The notes under the pieces: generated by a model
Database searches by the model: none
Told to the model about the DNA's origin: nothing
The model's input: only the letters and a program-made list of their open reading frames with translations
Shown: piece by piece, positions 35,673 to 44,427 of the stretch
Numbering within the stretch: the stretch's first letter is position 1
How the letters are laid out: every line of letters begins with the position of its first letter
Program-made: the position numbers and the translations under genes
Source of the DNA: Pseudovibrio sp947494035
Lineage (GTDB): Bacteria > Pseudomonadota > Alphaproteobacteria > Rhizobiales > Stappiaceae
Direction of reading: 5' to 3'
Assembly (NCBI GenBank): GCA_947494035.1
Contig: CANLTN010000006.1
Coordinates: 196,989-260,988 of the forward strand
DNA: 64,000 nt

Positions 35673-37391
35673 ATGAGTACATTCTCTAACGCATTTGGGT
35701 CCTTACAGAAGGTTGGTAAGTCCTTGATGCTACCGGTATCTGTTCTTCCAGCTGCTGGTATCCTTCTTGGCGTCGGCGCTGCCGACCTGCCGTTTATTCC
35801 GGACTTCATCAACCACCTGATGGCACAGGCCGGTGGCTCGATCTTCGGTAACCTGCCAATCATCTTCGCCGTTGCGGTTGCTCTCGGCTTTGCCAAGAAC
35901 GACGGTGTGTCCGGCCTTGCTGCTGTGGTTGGTTATGGTGTTCTTCTGGCGACAATGGGTGTTGTTGCTGAATCCGCCGGAATCGAAACCAAACAGATCC
36001 TCGGTATCACTTCCATCGATACCGGCGTGTTCGGCGGTATCCTTGTAGGTGTGCTGGCTGCGTTACTTTTCAATCGTTTCTACCGCATCAAGTTGCCAGA
36101 CTATCTGGGCTTCTTTGCAGGTAAGCGTTTTGTGCCGATCATTACTGCGTTCGCATGTATATTCCTTGGTGTGATCCTTGCGTTTGTATGGCCTCCAATT
36201 GGCAATGCAATCAACGGCTTCTCCCATTGGGCAGCAGAAGAAAACCCAGAGCTGGCATTCTTCATCTACGGTGTTGTTGAGCGTGCGCTGATCCCATTCG
36301 GCCTGCACCACATCTGGAACGTACCATTCTTCTTCGAAGCTGGTTCCTACGTTGATCCGGCAACTGGTACAGTCGTTACTGGTGAAATCCAGCGCTACCT
36401 GGCTGGCGATCCAACTGCCGGTAACATGGCTGGTGGTTACCTCTTCAAAATGTGGGGTCTGCCTGCTGCTGCTCTGGCAATCTGGCACTGCGCGAAGCCT
36501 GAAAACCGCACCATGGTTGGCGGTATCATGATCTCCGCTGCTTTGACCTCCTTCCTGACCGGTATTACCGAGCCAATCGAATTTGCGTTCCTCTTCGTTG
36601 CGCCTGTTCTTTACATCGCACACGCAATTCTGGCTGGTGTTGGCTACTCTCTGATGATCATGCTGGGCATCAAGCACGGTATGACCTTCTCACACGGCTT
36701 CATCGACTACACCCTGCTGTATCCTCTTTCCACCAACGGTTGGATGCTGATCGTGTTCGGTCTGGGATATGCAGCTCTGTACTACGCTGTGTTCCGTCTG
36801 CTCATCGTGACATTGAACCTGAAAACTCCAGGTCGTGAAGACGCAGTTGAAGCTTCTGCGGCTTCTGCAGCACTCAGCAGCAGTGACGAAGATGCAATGT
36901 CAGCAGCTCTCGTGAAAGCATTTGGCGGCGCAAGCAACATCACCAACCTGGATGCATGTATCACTCGTCTGCGTGTGACTACTGCGGATGTTTCCAAAGT
37001 GGATGATGCGGCTCTGAAAGCTCTCGGTGCACGCGGTGTTATTCGTGTAGGTAACGGCGCTCAGGCAATCTTTGGCACAGCCTCTGAAAACCTGAAGACC
37101 GACATGGAGATCTACCTGCAAGGCGGTGGCGCATCTGCACAACCTGCTGCTGCACCGGGTCTCGATGCTGCAAGCATCTTCGGTAAGCTCGGTGGTAAGG
37201 GTAACGTTGTGGCAGTTGAAGCTGTTGCAAACACCCGCGTCCGTATTGAACTGCGCGATCTCGCTGGCGTGTCCATGTCCGACCTGTCTAACGCAGGCGT
37301 TCAGGTCATGAAAGCCGGAGACAATGCGCTCCATCTCATCGTTGGCGATAAGTACACCACGCTCGCCAAGGATCTCTCTGCTCAGATGTAA
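35673..37391 (+). CDS. ptsG: Glucose-type PTS permease IICB with extra degenerate IIB-like tail
   Basis: 572 residues, about 95 longer than enterobacterial PtsG. IIC domain 1-385 carries conserved stretches such as GKSLMLPVSVLPAAGILLG, PFGLHHIWNVPF and GITEPIEFAF. The IIB domain follows, with phospho-Cys429 (NLDACITRLRV). From about 499 to the end a second IIB-like unit is present (VEAVANTRVRIEL) in which the cysteine is lost. Very close to gammaproteobacterial PtsG, so glucose is the likely substrate and gene transfer is plausible. It pairs with the fused phosphotransferase upstream. Confidence 0.92.
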   Translation: MSTFSNAFGSLQKVGKSLMLPVSVLPAAGILLGVGAADLPFIPDFINHLMAQAGGSIFGNLPIIFAVAVALGFAKNDGVSGLAAVVGYGVLLATMGVVAESAGIETKQILGITSIDTGVFGGILVGVLAALLFNRFYRIKLPDYLGFFAGKRFVPIITAFACIFLGVILAFVWPPIGNAINGFSHWAAEENPELAFFIYGVVERALIPFGLHHIWNVPFFFEAGSYVDPATGTVVTGEIQRYLAGDPTAGNMAGGYLFKMWGLPAAALAIWHCAKPENRTMVGGIMISAALTSFLTGITEPIEFAFLFVAPVLYIAHAILAGVGYSLMIMLGIKHGMTFSHGFIDYTLLYPLSTNGWMLIVFGLGYAALYYAVFRLLIVTLNLKTPGREDAVEASAASAALSSSDEDAMSAALVKAFGGASNITNLDACITRLRVTTADVSKVDDAALKALGARGVIRVGNGAQAIFGTASENLKTDMEIYLQGGGASAQPAAAPGLDAASIFGKLGGKGNVVAVEAVANTRVRIELRDLAGVSMSDLSNAGVQVMKAGDNALHLIVGDKYTTLAKDLSAQM

Positions 37392-37462
37392 TCGGTAGAG
37401 ACAGCAGATGCCTTTGAGGGTTTAAACTCCTCCCGAATCTTCAGGGGCATCTCATAGAAAAA

Positions 37463-37497
37463 CAGCACTCCCCTGCCCGGCGAGTGCTGTTTTTTTG
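37463..37497 (+). terminator. Strong intrinsic terminator of the PTS operon
   Basis: CAGCACTC pairs with GAGTGCTG, followed by seven T residues. It lies 72 bp after the ptsG stop, a textbook Rho-independent terminator. Confidence 0.93.
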
Positions 37498-37762
37498 TGT
37501 GTAGCCCAACCAAATCGACATTCCACTGACGAACACGATTAGCGTTGGTGCGGCGGCGGGAGTTGATATTCAAAAATTTCTTATGTAAATCTACCCATCA
37601 ACAACAATGATGTGAACGTATTTGTAGTGCACATGACTGTTTGCTCTTTTAGCTTACAGCGAAGATGTGACTGTGTGATCGCATCTCATAATTTGATTGG
37701 CGCAACATGCCTCGCCATTTCGGGTGGTCATAGAATGCGCCTTCTTCTTCGGAGGTACATCA

Positions 37763-39376
37763 ATGGCAAAACGGTTGAAGCCTATTCTTATGGGCGCCTC
37801 TGCACTTGTGTTGGTAAGTGCGATGTCAGCACCGGCGTTTGCGGCGGATGTTTTTGAGCTAACGATTCTGCATACCAACGACTTCCACTCCCGCATTGAA
37901 CCCATCAATCAATATGATGCAACGTGTGATCCAGAGGACAATGATGCAGGCAGCTGCTTTGGTGGGTCTGCTCGGTTAGAGACCGTTATTCAGGAGCGCC
38001 GCGCCGCCTCTCCCAATACCCTGCTGCTTGATGGTGGGGATCAGTTTCAGGGATCGCTGTTTTACACCTACTACAAGGGCAAGGCCGCTGCTGAGTTCAT
38101 GAACACGCTGGGTTACGATGCAATGGTTGTCGGCAACCATGAATTCGATGACGGCCCGGAAGTGCTGCGTGGGTTTATGGATGCTGTTGATTTTCCCGTC
38201 CTCTCCGAGAACACCGAGGCCTCGCAGGATGAGCATCTGGCAGATGTTTTAACAGGCTCTGTCATTAAAGAAGTTGGCGGCGAGCGCGTTGGTATTATTG
38301 GCTTGACCCGCGAAGATACCGATGAGCTGTCCAGCCCCGGAGAGAACATCAGTTTTGCTGATCCAGTAGCCTCCATGACCACCGCTGTTGAGGCAATGAA
38401 AGAGCAGGACGTCAATAAAATCATCGTCCTGAGCCACTCCGGATTTAACGTCGATAAAGAAGTTGCCGCCAATGTTGCAGGCATCGATGTGATTGTGGGT
38501 GGGCATTCCAATACCTACCTGTCGAACGTCTCTGAAGATGCTCAAGGGCCTTACCCAACCTGGGTTGAGGGTCCCGATGGCCATAGGACGGCGATCGTGC
38601 AGGCCTACGCATATGGCAAGTTCCTTGGCGAATTGAATGTGAAGTTCGACGAGAATGGTGATGTGATTGAGGCAAATGGCGAGCCGCTGATTGTTGATGC
38701 CACCTATCCTGAGAATGAGCAGGTCAAGGCACGCATCGCAGAACTGGCAGAGCCGCTACAGGAAATTCGCGAAACCGTTGTCGGGTCGATTTCAGACCCA
38801 CTTGATGTACAGTCGGGTCTCTGCCGCCATCTTGAATGTGAGATGGGAAATCTGGTCGCCGATGCTATGCTTGACCGCGTTCAGGATCAGGGCGTGGACT
38901 TTGCGATTATGAATGGCGGCGGTATGCGCGCCTCGCTTGATCAGGGAGAAGTCACTCTGGGTGAGGTTTACAACGTGCTGCCGTTTCAGGATACCTACAC
39001 TACCTTCGAGCTGAAGGGAGAGTATGTTGTTGAGGCGCTCGAAAATGGGGTGTCCCAGTTGGAAACCGGTGCTGGCCGTTTTCCGCAAGTCTCAGGTCTT
39101 CAATATACGTTCGATCCGCGCAATCAGGTTGGTGAGCGCGTGACCTCCGTTTCTTTGGCGGATGGTACGCCGTTGAACAACGATGATACGTATAAGATCG
39201 TCTCCAGAAACTACATGGTAGAGGGCGGTGACGGATATGATGTTTTCAAACGTGAAGCCATGAACAGCTACGGCTTTGGAACAGGACTGGAAGTGGTCGT
39301 TTCGGATTACCTGCAAAACCAGCAGGGCCCCTACGAGCCATACCTCGATGGCCGCATTCAGATGGGTTCTAACTAA
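37763..39376 (+). CDS. Periplasmic 5'-nucleotidase / UshA-like phosphoesterase
   Basis: Sec signal peptide with cleavage at APAFA-A. Metallophosphoesterase domain: ILHTNDFHSR, DGGDQFQGS, VGNHEFDDG, VLSHSGFN and GGHSNT give the dimetal ligands. The C-terminal nucleotide-binding domain contains MNGGGMRASLDQG and LPFQDTYTTFEL. It hydrolyses nucleotides or related phosphoesters outside the cytoplasm. The ATG at 37763 after GGAGG marks the true start; an in-frame extension from 37697 lacks a site. 537 residues. No operon partner. Confidence 0.92.
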   Translation: MAKRLKPILMGASALVLVSAMSAPAFAADVFELTILHTNDFHSRIEPINQYDATCDPEDNDAGSCFGGSARLETVIQERRAASPNTLLLDGGDQFQGSLFYTYYKGKAAAEFMNTLGYDAMVVGNHEFDDGPEVLRGFMDAVDFPVLSENTEASQDEHLADVLTGSVIKEVGGERVGIIGLTREDTDELSSPGENISFADPVASMTTAVEAMKEQDVNKIIVLSHSGFNVDKEVAANVAGIDVIVGGHSNTYLSNVSEDAQGPYPTWVEGPDGHRTAIVQAYAYGKFLGELNVKFDENGDVIEANGEPLIVDATYPENEQVKARIAELAEPLQEIRETVVGSISDPLDVQSGLCRHLECEMGNLVADAMLDRVQDQGVDFAIMNGGGMRASLDQGEVTLGEVYNVLPFQDTYTTFELKGEYVVEALENGVSQLETGAGRFPQVSGLQYTFDPRNQVGERVTSVSLADGTPLNNDDTYKIVSRNYMVEGGDGYDVFKREAMNSYGFGTGLEVVVSDYLQNQQGPYEPYLDGRIQMGSN

Positions 39377-39860
39377 AGCAGGTTAGAGCCTATTCGGGAT
39401 TGGCGGGATAATCTGCCATCACACGGACTTCCGCCTAATCTGAAACACAAAAAGGGGTGCTTGAAAAACGGAAGCACCTCCAATCCTGCTCCCATGGCCT
39501 TGCCACACAGAGCCGGATTATCTTCTCCCCCTCTCTGACCCTTCTGGCAGGCGGTTCATAATGAGCCGCCTGATGGGTTTTCCTGCCAAAAACAAGATGC
39601 ACTGAGTATGGCCCTGCCCCGGATTACGCTGAGTTTTTCGGCAGCCAGCAGGCCCTGCTTTGCCGCGTAAATCCAATCAGTTGGTATTTAAATAATAAGG
39701 AACAACAACTTTCTCTTCGGAGTAAGTTTCAAGTTGTACGATCACCTAACTGTAATAGTTAAATACTGCTGGGAATTCCGACTTCCTGAATATTATAGCC
39801 AAGCAAAAATAAGTCTCTGGTCAACGTTGTGAGCAAAGCAATTGTGAGGAGGAGGGTAAA
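39377..39860. other. Intergenic with stem-loops, no gene
   Basis: A hairpin GGTGCTT-N9-AAGCACC at 39456-39478 (T-run on the minus strand side) and a long stem at 39548-39572 lie here. AT-rich bases before the DUF305 gene presumably hold its promoter. Confidence 0.5.
39548..39580 (+). terminator. Stem-loop with T-rich tail downstream of the nucleotidase
   Basis: CAGGCGG at 39548-39554 pairs with CCGCCTG at 39566-39572, and the inner bases extend the stem. GATGGGTTTT follows. Plausible terminator, 170 bp past the stop. Confidence 0.45.
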
Positions 39861-40601
39861 GTGTTCTATAAAAATTTCAGAAATACACTGGTGAAGGCCA
39901 CCGCCTTGTCTGCAGTCTGCGTTTTACTTGGACTAAGCCCTGTGATTGCTCAGGATGGCGATGGAGCCTCCCACGATACAGCTGCCTCGCCTGATATGTC
40001 CGAGCAGGAACGTCAGTACCTTCAGGGCACTAATGCTGCCATGGACAAGATGATGGCGGACATGCACGTTCCCCCTACAGGCGACATTGATAGGGATTTT
40101 GTGTTGATGATGATCCCGCATCATCAGGGTGCCATTGAAATGGCCGAGCTGCTGCTGCGCTACGGAAATAATCAAAAGCTTAAGTACATCGCTCAGGAAA
40201 TCGTGATTACCCAGCAACAGGAGATCGGCGCCATGCTGCTTGCTATCGGCGAGCCGCTCCCTGACACAGCTGCCCCAACTTCCCCACCGCCTGAACCAAG
40301 CGGGTCAGGTACCAGTGCCATGCCCTCTCCGAAACCATCCGAAGAAAATGCGGGTGGTGGGATGATGAATAATGGAATGATGCCAATGGCACCCGGTGGC
40401 TCCGACGATGGCGGGATGATGAACAACGGAATGATGCCGATGTCGCCCGGTGGCTCCAACGAAGGTGGGATGATGATGCCCAGTTCGCCTGATAACTCCA
40501 CGAATGGTGGAATGATGCCAATGGCACCCGACGGCACAATGAACGATGGCGCGACGAACGACGGAACGACGACGTCGCCTACGGCCCCTACGCAAAACTA
40601 A
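39861..40601 (+). CDS. DUF305 protein with Met-rich C-terminal tail
   Basis: Signal peptide (cleavage near PVIAQ). The DUF305 helical domain spans 45-135, with the hallmark MMIPHHQGAIEMAEL. From 140 a Pro/Ser linker leads to a tail with 17 methionines in roughly 65 residues, in repeats like GGMMNNGMMPMAPGGS. Met-rich periplasmic segments bind copper(I) or silver. The YVTN propeller gene begins 14 bp downstream. A role in copper binding or tolerance is inferred. ATG 39861 follows GGAGGAGGG. Confidence 0.8.
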   Translation: MFYKNFRNTLVKATALSAVCVLLGLSPVIAQDGDGASHDTAASPDMSEQERQYLQGTNAAMDKMMADMHVPPTGDIDRDFVLMMIPHHQGAIEMAELLLRYGNNQKLKYIAQEIVITQQQEIGAMLLAIGEPLPDTAAPTSPPPEPSGSGTSAMPSPKPSEENAGGGMMNNGMMPMAPGGSDDGGMMNNGMMPMSPGGSNEGGMMMPSSPDNSTNGGMMPMAPDGTMNDGATNDGTTTSPTAPTQN

Positions 40602-40615
40602 AAGGAAGCAAAAAT

Positions 40616-42088
40616 ATGAGGACGCCTAGCGTAGCTGCTCTTATTGTGAGTGCATTGATGTCTGGCTCTGCGTTAGCCGGGCAACCGCCCTACGGTACAG
40701 ATGCACCGGACATTCCGGTGAGCAGTCAGGACCGGGTATATGCTGCAGAACAATTCTCCAACACGGTTTCGGTCACCGATCCAAGCACAAATACCTTGCT
40801 TGGTGTGATTAGTCTTGGCCAACTGAGCCCGTCGCAGCTCAGCCCCCTGTATACGGGGCAATCACTGGTTCACGGATTGGGTTTTTCTCCGGACAACAAG
40901 ACCCTGGCAGTCGTGTCCATCGGAAGTAACTCCGTGACATTCATTGATACACAAACAAATGAGGTCAAGCACACCACTTATGTGGGCCGCGCGCCTCACG
41001 AAGCCTTTTTCACGCCCGACGGCAGTGAGGTCTGGGTCACCGTGCGTGGTGAAGATTATGTATCGGTGATTGATGCCAACACCTATGAAGAAAAAGAGCG
41101 CATAACCGTACCTAATGGGCCGGGAATGACCATCTTCGCTCCCGATGGTCAGTACGCCTATGTTTGCTCGTCGTTTACACCTGAAACCTCGGTGATTGAC
41201 GTATCCACTCGTGAAATCGTCGGTACTGTGCCGCAGGTCAGCCCGTTTTGCCCCAACATTGCGGTGACCCCTGATGGCTCACAGGTGTGGTTCACCTTGA
41301 AGGACACCGGCAAAACGCAAGTGTTTGACGGGCGGCCTCCCTTTGCCATGTTGTCAACGATGGACACTGGCCCCATCTCCAACCACGTGAATATCGCCAA
41401 TAACGCCAATGGCACCTTTGCATATGTGACCATCGGCGGCCTCAATCAGATCAAGGTCATCAATACCGAAAACTTCGAGGAAGTGGCGACTATTCCAACG
41501 GGTGACCTCCCCCATGGTGTGTGGCCATCCGGCGATGGCACTATGGTCTATGTGGGTCTGGAAAATGCCGATGAACTCATTGCGATTGATACCATGACCA
41601 ATGAGGTTGTCGGCACTGTGCCAATCGGGCAAGCCCCGCAAGCGGTTGTCTATGTGCCACAAGCTGTTACGGAGGGCGATGGGACCGCCAACCTGTTGCC
41701 TCTGGGCGTTGCCGACGAGACCAACCATTATCTGCTGGCTGGCGTATCTGCAGCTGCGGACGAGCCTGTTCCAACGAACGTAACCTTGTTCAATCAGGGG
41801 CCTTCGCAAATTCTGGAAGCATCGGTTACCGGGCTTCAGGCCGGCCAGAGTTATGTTCTTGGCTTGGCAGACAACAGTGATGGAACTGGTAATTTTGAAC
41901 CGCTAGCGCAGTTCATGACCAACCCTGCTGGCGCTGCTATTGTCAACGCAGTTGGCAACATTCAGGAACGTCTCGACGGCGATCAGGGCCAGAACCCGCG
42001 CTTCATTGTGATTGTGGAAGGAACCACCGATCAACCGGGTGATCCTGTCCAAATCCAGGATATGACGCCGCAAGACTCAACGGACTAA
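40616..42088 (+). CDS. Secreted YVTN/NHL-type beta-propeller protein
   Basis: Signal peptide (GSALAG). Seven-bladed propeller with repeats of about 42 residues, for example RVYAAEQFSNTVSVTDPSTN, VSIGSNSVTFIDTQTN and VWVTVRGEDYVSVIDANT, spanning about 35-350. The C-terminal domain of 130 residues (LFNQGPSQILEASVTGLQ) is unassigned. Such proteins scaffold or bind ligands in the periplasm. Same transcript as the DUF305 gene, which suggests they act together. 490 residues. Function unproven. Confidence 0.8.
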   Translation: MRTPSVAALIVSALMSGSALAGQPPYGTDAPDIPVSSQDRVYAAEQFSNTVSVTDPSTNTLLGVISLGQLSPSQLSPLYTGQSLVHGLGFSPDNKTLAVVSIGSNSVTFIDTQTNEVKHTTYVGRAPHEAFFTPDGSEVWVTVRGEDYVSVIDANTYEEKERITVPNGPGMTIFAPDGQYAYVCSSFTPETSVIDVSTREIVGTVPQVSPFCPNIAVTPDGSQVWFTLKDTGKTQVFDGRPPFAMLSTMDTGPISNHVNIANNANGTFAYVTIGGLNQIKVINTENFEEVATIPTGDLPHGVWPSGDGTMVYVGLENADELIAIDTMTNEVVGTVPIGQAPQAVVYVPQAVTEGDGTANLLPLGVADETNHYLLAGVSAAADEPVPTNVTLFNQGPSQILEASVTGLQAGQSYVLGLADNSDGTGNFEPLAQFMTNPAGAAIVNAVGNIQERLDGDQGQNPRFIVIVEGTTDQPGDPVQIQDMTPQDSTD

Positions 42089-42130
42089 GCCCCTGCGTGC
42101 CCTTTGCACGCACCGGGAAATGACCCCAAA

Positions 42131-42158
42131 ATTTGGGTGGGCAGCAGCTCACCCAAAT
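42131..42158 (+). terminator. Stem-loop downstream of the propeller gene
   Basis: ATTTGGGTG pairs with CACCCAAAT around a 10-base loop, 42 bp past the stop. It overlaps a shorter CCCAAAATTTGGG palindrome. No T-run follows, so it is a possible but weak terminator. Confidence 0.4.
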
Positions 42159-42302
42159 ACCCCTCCCCCTCATGCACTGTGAAACCATAGGTAACGGCAA
42201 GCTATACCGTGGAATATCAATGGTCATTATCACATGATCAGGGGGCGTTTCTCTTCGTGTTAGAACTCTAGTGGGTCTGGCAGTAAGGGGAGCGCACAGG
42301 CA

Positions 42303-43283
42303 ATGCAGATACAGAGCAAGGATGTGTGTGTATGTTATTGCCTTGACCAGAACTTCTGGGAACCCACGGCCATATCGTTTCACAGCCTGTTATCGCATTT
42401 ACCAAAGCATTCGGAAATCTCTTTCCTCTTCGTACAAGAAGGCCTGAGTAAAGAGCAGATAAGCTTTTTGCGGGAGATGGCGCATAAGGCCGGAGTTGAG
42501 GTAGCCTTCAGGGCCCCAAAATCATTCTCACAGAACGCCCATACAACTGAACTGCTCTCCAGAGCCATGTACCATCGGCTGTTCCTTCATCAGCTAACAG
42601 ACCGCAAACGTATCCTCTATCTCGACGGCGATACCATCATCACAACAGATATCACCGGATTTGCCACACAAAGTCTGGAGGGCAAGCCGATTGCCGCCGT
42701 CTGTTCCCCCGGTGCCTTTCCCGGACGCATGGTCAGACACCCGATTACTGGTAGGGAAGAGCTTTTTACGGACTATCTGGTGCGCATGGGAGCCGAAACT
42801 GGCATTGAGAACAGCTACATCAACTCTGGTGTGCTTCTGATCGATGCGGACTACTGGCGCGCTCATGAGGTGCACATAGACTTTGCGAAGATGATCGCGA
42901 CCGGCGAGTTTGTCTATGCACCTGATCAGGATCTTCTGAATGCCTACTTTTACGGCAGAATAAAATTGCTTTCGCCAAACTGGAACTTTCAGACAAGTCT
43001 GTTCCATTCCTTCAAGATCAGAGATGTCCAGATCTGGATGAAAGCCAACGCCGCCTATTATAACGACATTCTAGGGTGTCAGCACAGCCCGGCGATCATT
43101 CATTATGTCTACTTCAAGCCATGGCAACATCGGGTTATGAAAACTGGTTTTGACAAGACCTATCTGATTAACTGCTTCAAATGCTTTGGCCTTTCCAGCT
43201 TTTTCGCCAAAACCCTTCGCGTTTATATGCGCAAGACTTTTCGCAAAGGCAACACCATTTCAATGGATCTGAGTCTGGAGTGA
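42303..43283 (+). CDS. Glycosyltransferase family 8
   Basis: 326 residues with the GT8 plan: VCYCLDQNFWEPTAISFHSL at the start, the metal-binding DxD in ILYLDGDTIITTD, ENSYINSGVLLIDADYW, and PDQDLLNAYFYGRIKLL. It transfers a sugar from a nucleotide-sugar, probably to lipopolysaccharide or another surface glycan. Stands alone between the propeller gene and the NsrR-like regulator. Acceptor unknown. Confidence 0.88.
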   Translation: MQIQSKDVCVCYCLDQNFWEPTAISFHSLLSHLPKHSEISFLFVQEGLSKEQISFLREMAHKAGVEVAFRAPKSFSQNAHTTELLSRAMYHRLFLHQLTDRKRILYLDGDTIITTDITGFATQSLEGKPIAAVCSPGAFPGRMVRHPITGREELFTDYLVRMGAETGIENSYINSGVLLIDADYWRAHEVHIDFAKMIATGEFVYAPDQDLLNAYFYGRIKLLSPNWNFQTSLFHSFKIRDVQIWMKANAAYYNDILGCQHSPAIIHYVYFKPWQHRVMKTGFDKTYLINCFKCFGLSSFFAKTLRVYMRKTFRKGNTISMDLSLE

Positions 43284-43464
43284 CCTGATGGCTGTGACAG
43301 CACAGCTCTTCGGATTTCTGTCCGGTGCGAGTTGCCACGAACGGATTAGGGTTCTAGCAGAGTATTGAACCCAATAAACAGGTTCGGCTTAGCAAAATAA
43401 AGGCGCCTGATGGCGCTGGATTTGAAAAGAATTTTTCAATCAGAACTTTGGGTAAGAGCTAGGC

Positions 43465-43920
43465 TCAGTTCAGCTCGGAGTCATGCAGAAGTTGGCCCAG
43501 TAATTGCGGCATACCCGGATTTTTGGTGGTGAGGTCCGCAAGTGTTACTTTTTCAAGCGCAGTGAAAAACGCATTTTGTGCGATGATGAGTGCGTTCGAC
43601 AAACCACATTCCGGTGTCAGTTTGCAAGTACCGCCATCGGGTCTCAGGCACTCAACCAGAGCGTACTGGCTTTCAAGTTTCCTCACCAAAACGCCAATGT
43701 TGATTTCTTCCGGAGCTTTGGCCAGCTGGATACCGCCGGAGCGACCACGATTGGAGGTCACGCAACCATCTTTCACCAGCCATTGGGTTACTTTAGCGAG
43801 GTGGTTGTATGGCGCATCGTGCATTTCTGCGATCTGCCGAGTAGTCATTTGCTGACCATCAGCAGCGGCCAGATGCATCAAGACCCGCAAAGCATAATCG
43901 GTGAATTTTGAAAGTTGCAT
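43465..43920 (-). CDS. nsrR: Rrf2-family regulator, NsrR-like (nirK cluster)
   Basis: 151 residues opening MQLSKFTDYALRVLMHLA, as in NsrR. Winged helix with NHLAKVTQWLVKDG and GRSGGIQLAK, then three cysteines in ALVECLRPDGG-TCKLTPECGL, the Fe-S ligands that react with nitric oxide. Divergent from the two-domain multicopper oxidase, pseudoazurin and nirK genes. NsrR represses nirK clusters in Nitrosomonas and elsewhere. The symbol is a best fit from sequence style and location. Confidence 0.85.
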   Translation of the reverse strand: MQLSKFTDYALRVLMHLAAADGQQMTTRQIAEMHDAPYNHLAKVTQWLVKDGCVTSNRGRSGGIQLAKAPEEINIGVLVRKLESQYALVECLRPDGGTCKLTPECGLSNALIIAQNAFFTALEKVTLADLTTKNPGMPQLLGQLLHDSELN

Positions 43921-43954
43921 ACTGGCAGTTTACTCCGTCTGGTTAGCTCAATCA

Positions 43955-43968
43955 CAAAGATATCTTTG
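43955..43968. promoter_or_regulatory. Palindrome CAAAGATATCTTTG, candidate NsrR-type operator
   Basis: Perfect 14-bp palindrome 35 bp upstream of the NsrR-like gene. It is reminiscent of AAGAT half-sites used by NsrR. Autoregulation is inferred. Confidence 0.45.
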
Positions 43969-44336
43969 AATTAATAGTGGTTTCTCACAAAAACATATAG
44001 GCGCTACGCAACATTTTTTCAGTTTTATTGGGGTGTTTTGTCGCCCCCAACCAACTCCTTTAAACATTGTCAGCAGCAGTGGGGTGCTGGTTGCCTCTGT
44101 ACTTGCGCCTCGAAACGGAGCGCAGAGCCTGCACTCTGCACGAAACCCGCTGCGCACAGATTTCCACAAAAGAATGCGGCGAAAGTCCGTTCGTATTGGA
44201 CCAAAGCCGTATCTGCATAAACCACGGTTTTCTCAGGTTTTTTACCGCTAATGAAAACAGCGTTCTCCTTCGATCCAGCTCTGACTCCCTTTGTAATTCT
44301 CAACTGCGACATCCTTTCCTTTAATTGGTACTTGTA

Positions 44337-44366
44337 ATGCGCATTTAAAGAGGTATTGTAAATACC
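44337..44366. promoter_or_regulatory. Overlapping inverted repeats upstream of the oxidase gene
   Basis: ATGCGCAT (44337-44344) followed by GGTATT-GTA-AATACC (44352-44366), 62 bp before the first gene of the nirK operon. The position and AT-rich dyads fit an operator for the adjacent NsrR-like repressor. Confidence 0.45.
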
Positions 44367-44427
44367 AGTTAAAGAACACCCGGCAAAAAAGTCAAATTCA
44401 CGACAATAAAAGAGAAGGATGGGTTCT

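Larger units (their letters stand above)
43921..44427. other. Divergent control region of the nirK cluster
   Basis: About 500 bases without a supported gene; short frames on both strands have no features. It holds the two candidate operators listed separately and the promoters of the regulator and of the oxidase operon. Confidence 0.5.

Noticed and set aside
44070..44312. 80-codon minus-strand frame and overlapping plus-strand frames in the nirK control region
   Set aside because: Mutually overlapping short frames with no motif; the region is better read as regulatory.
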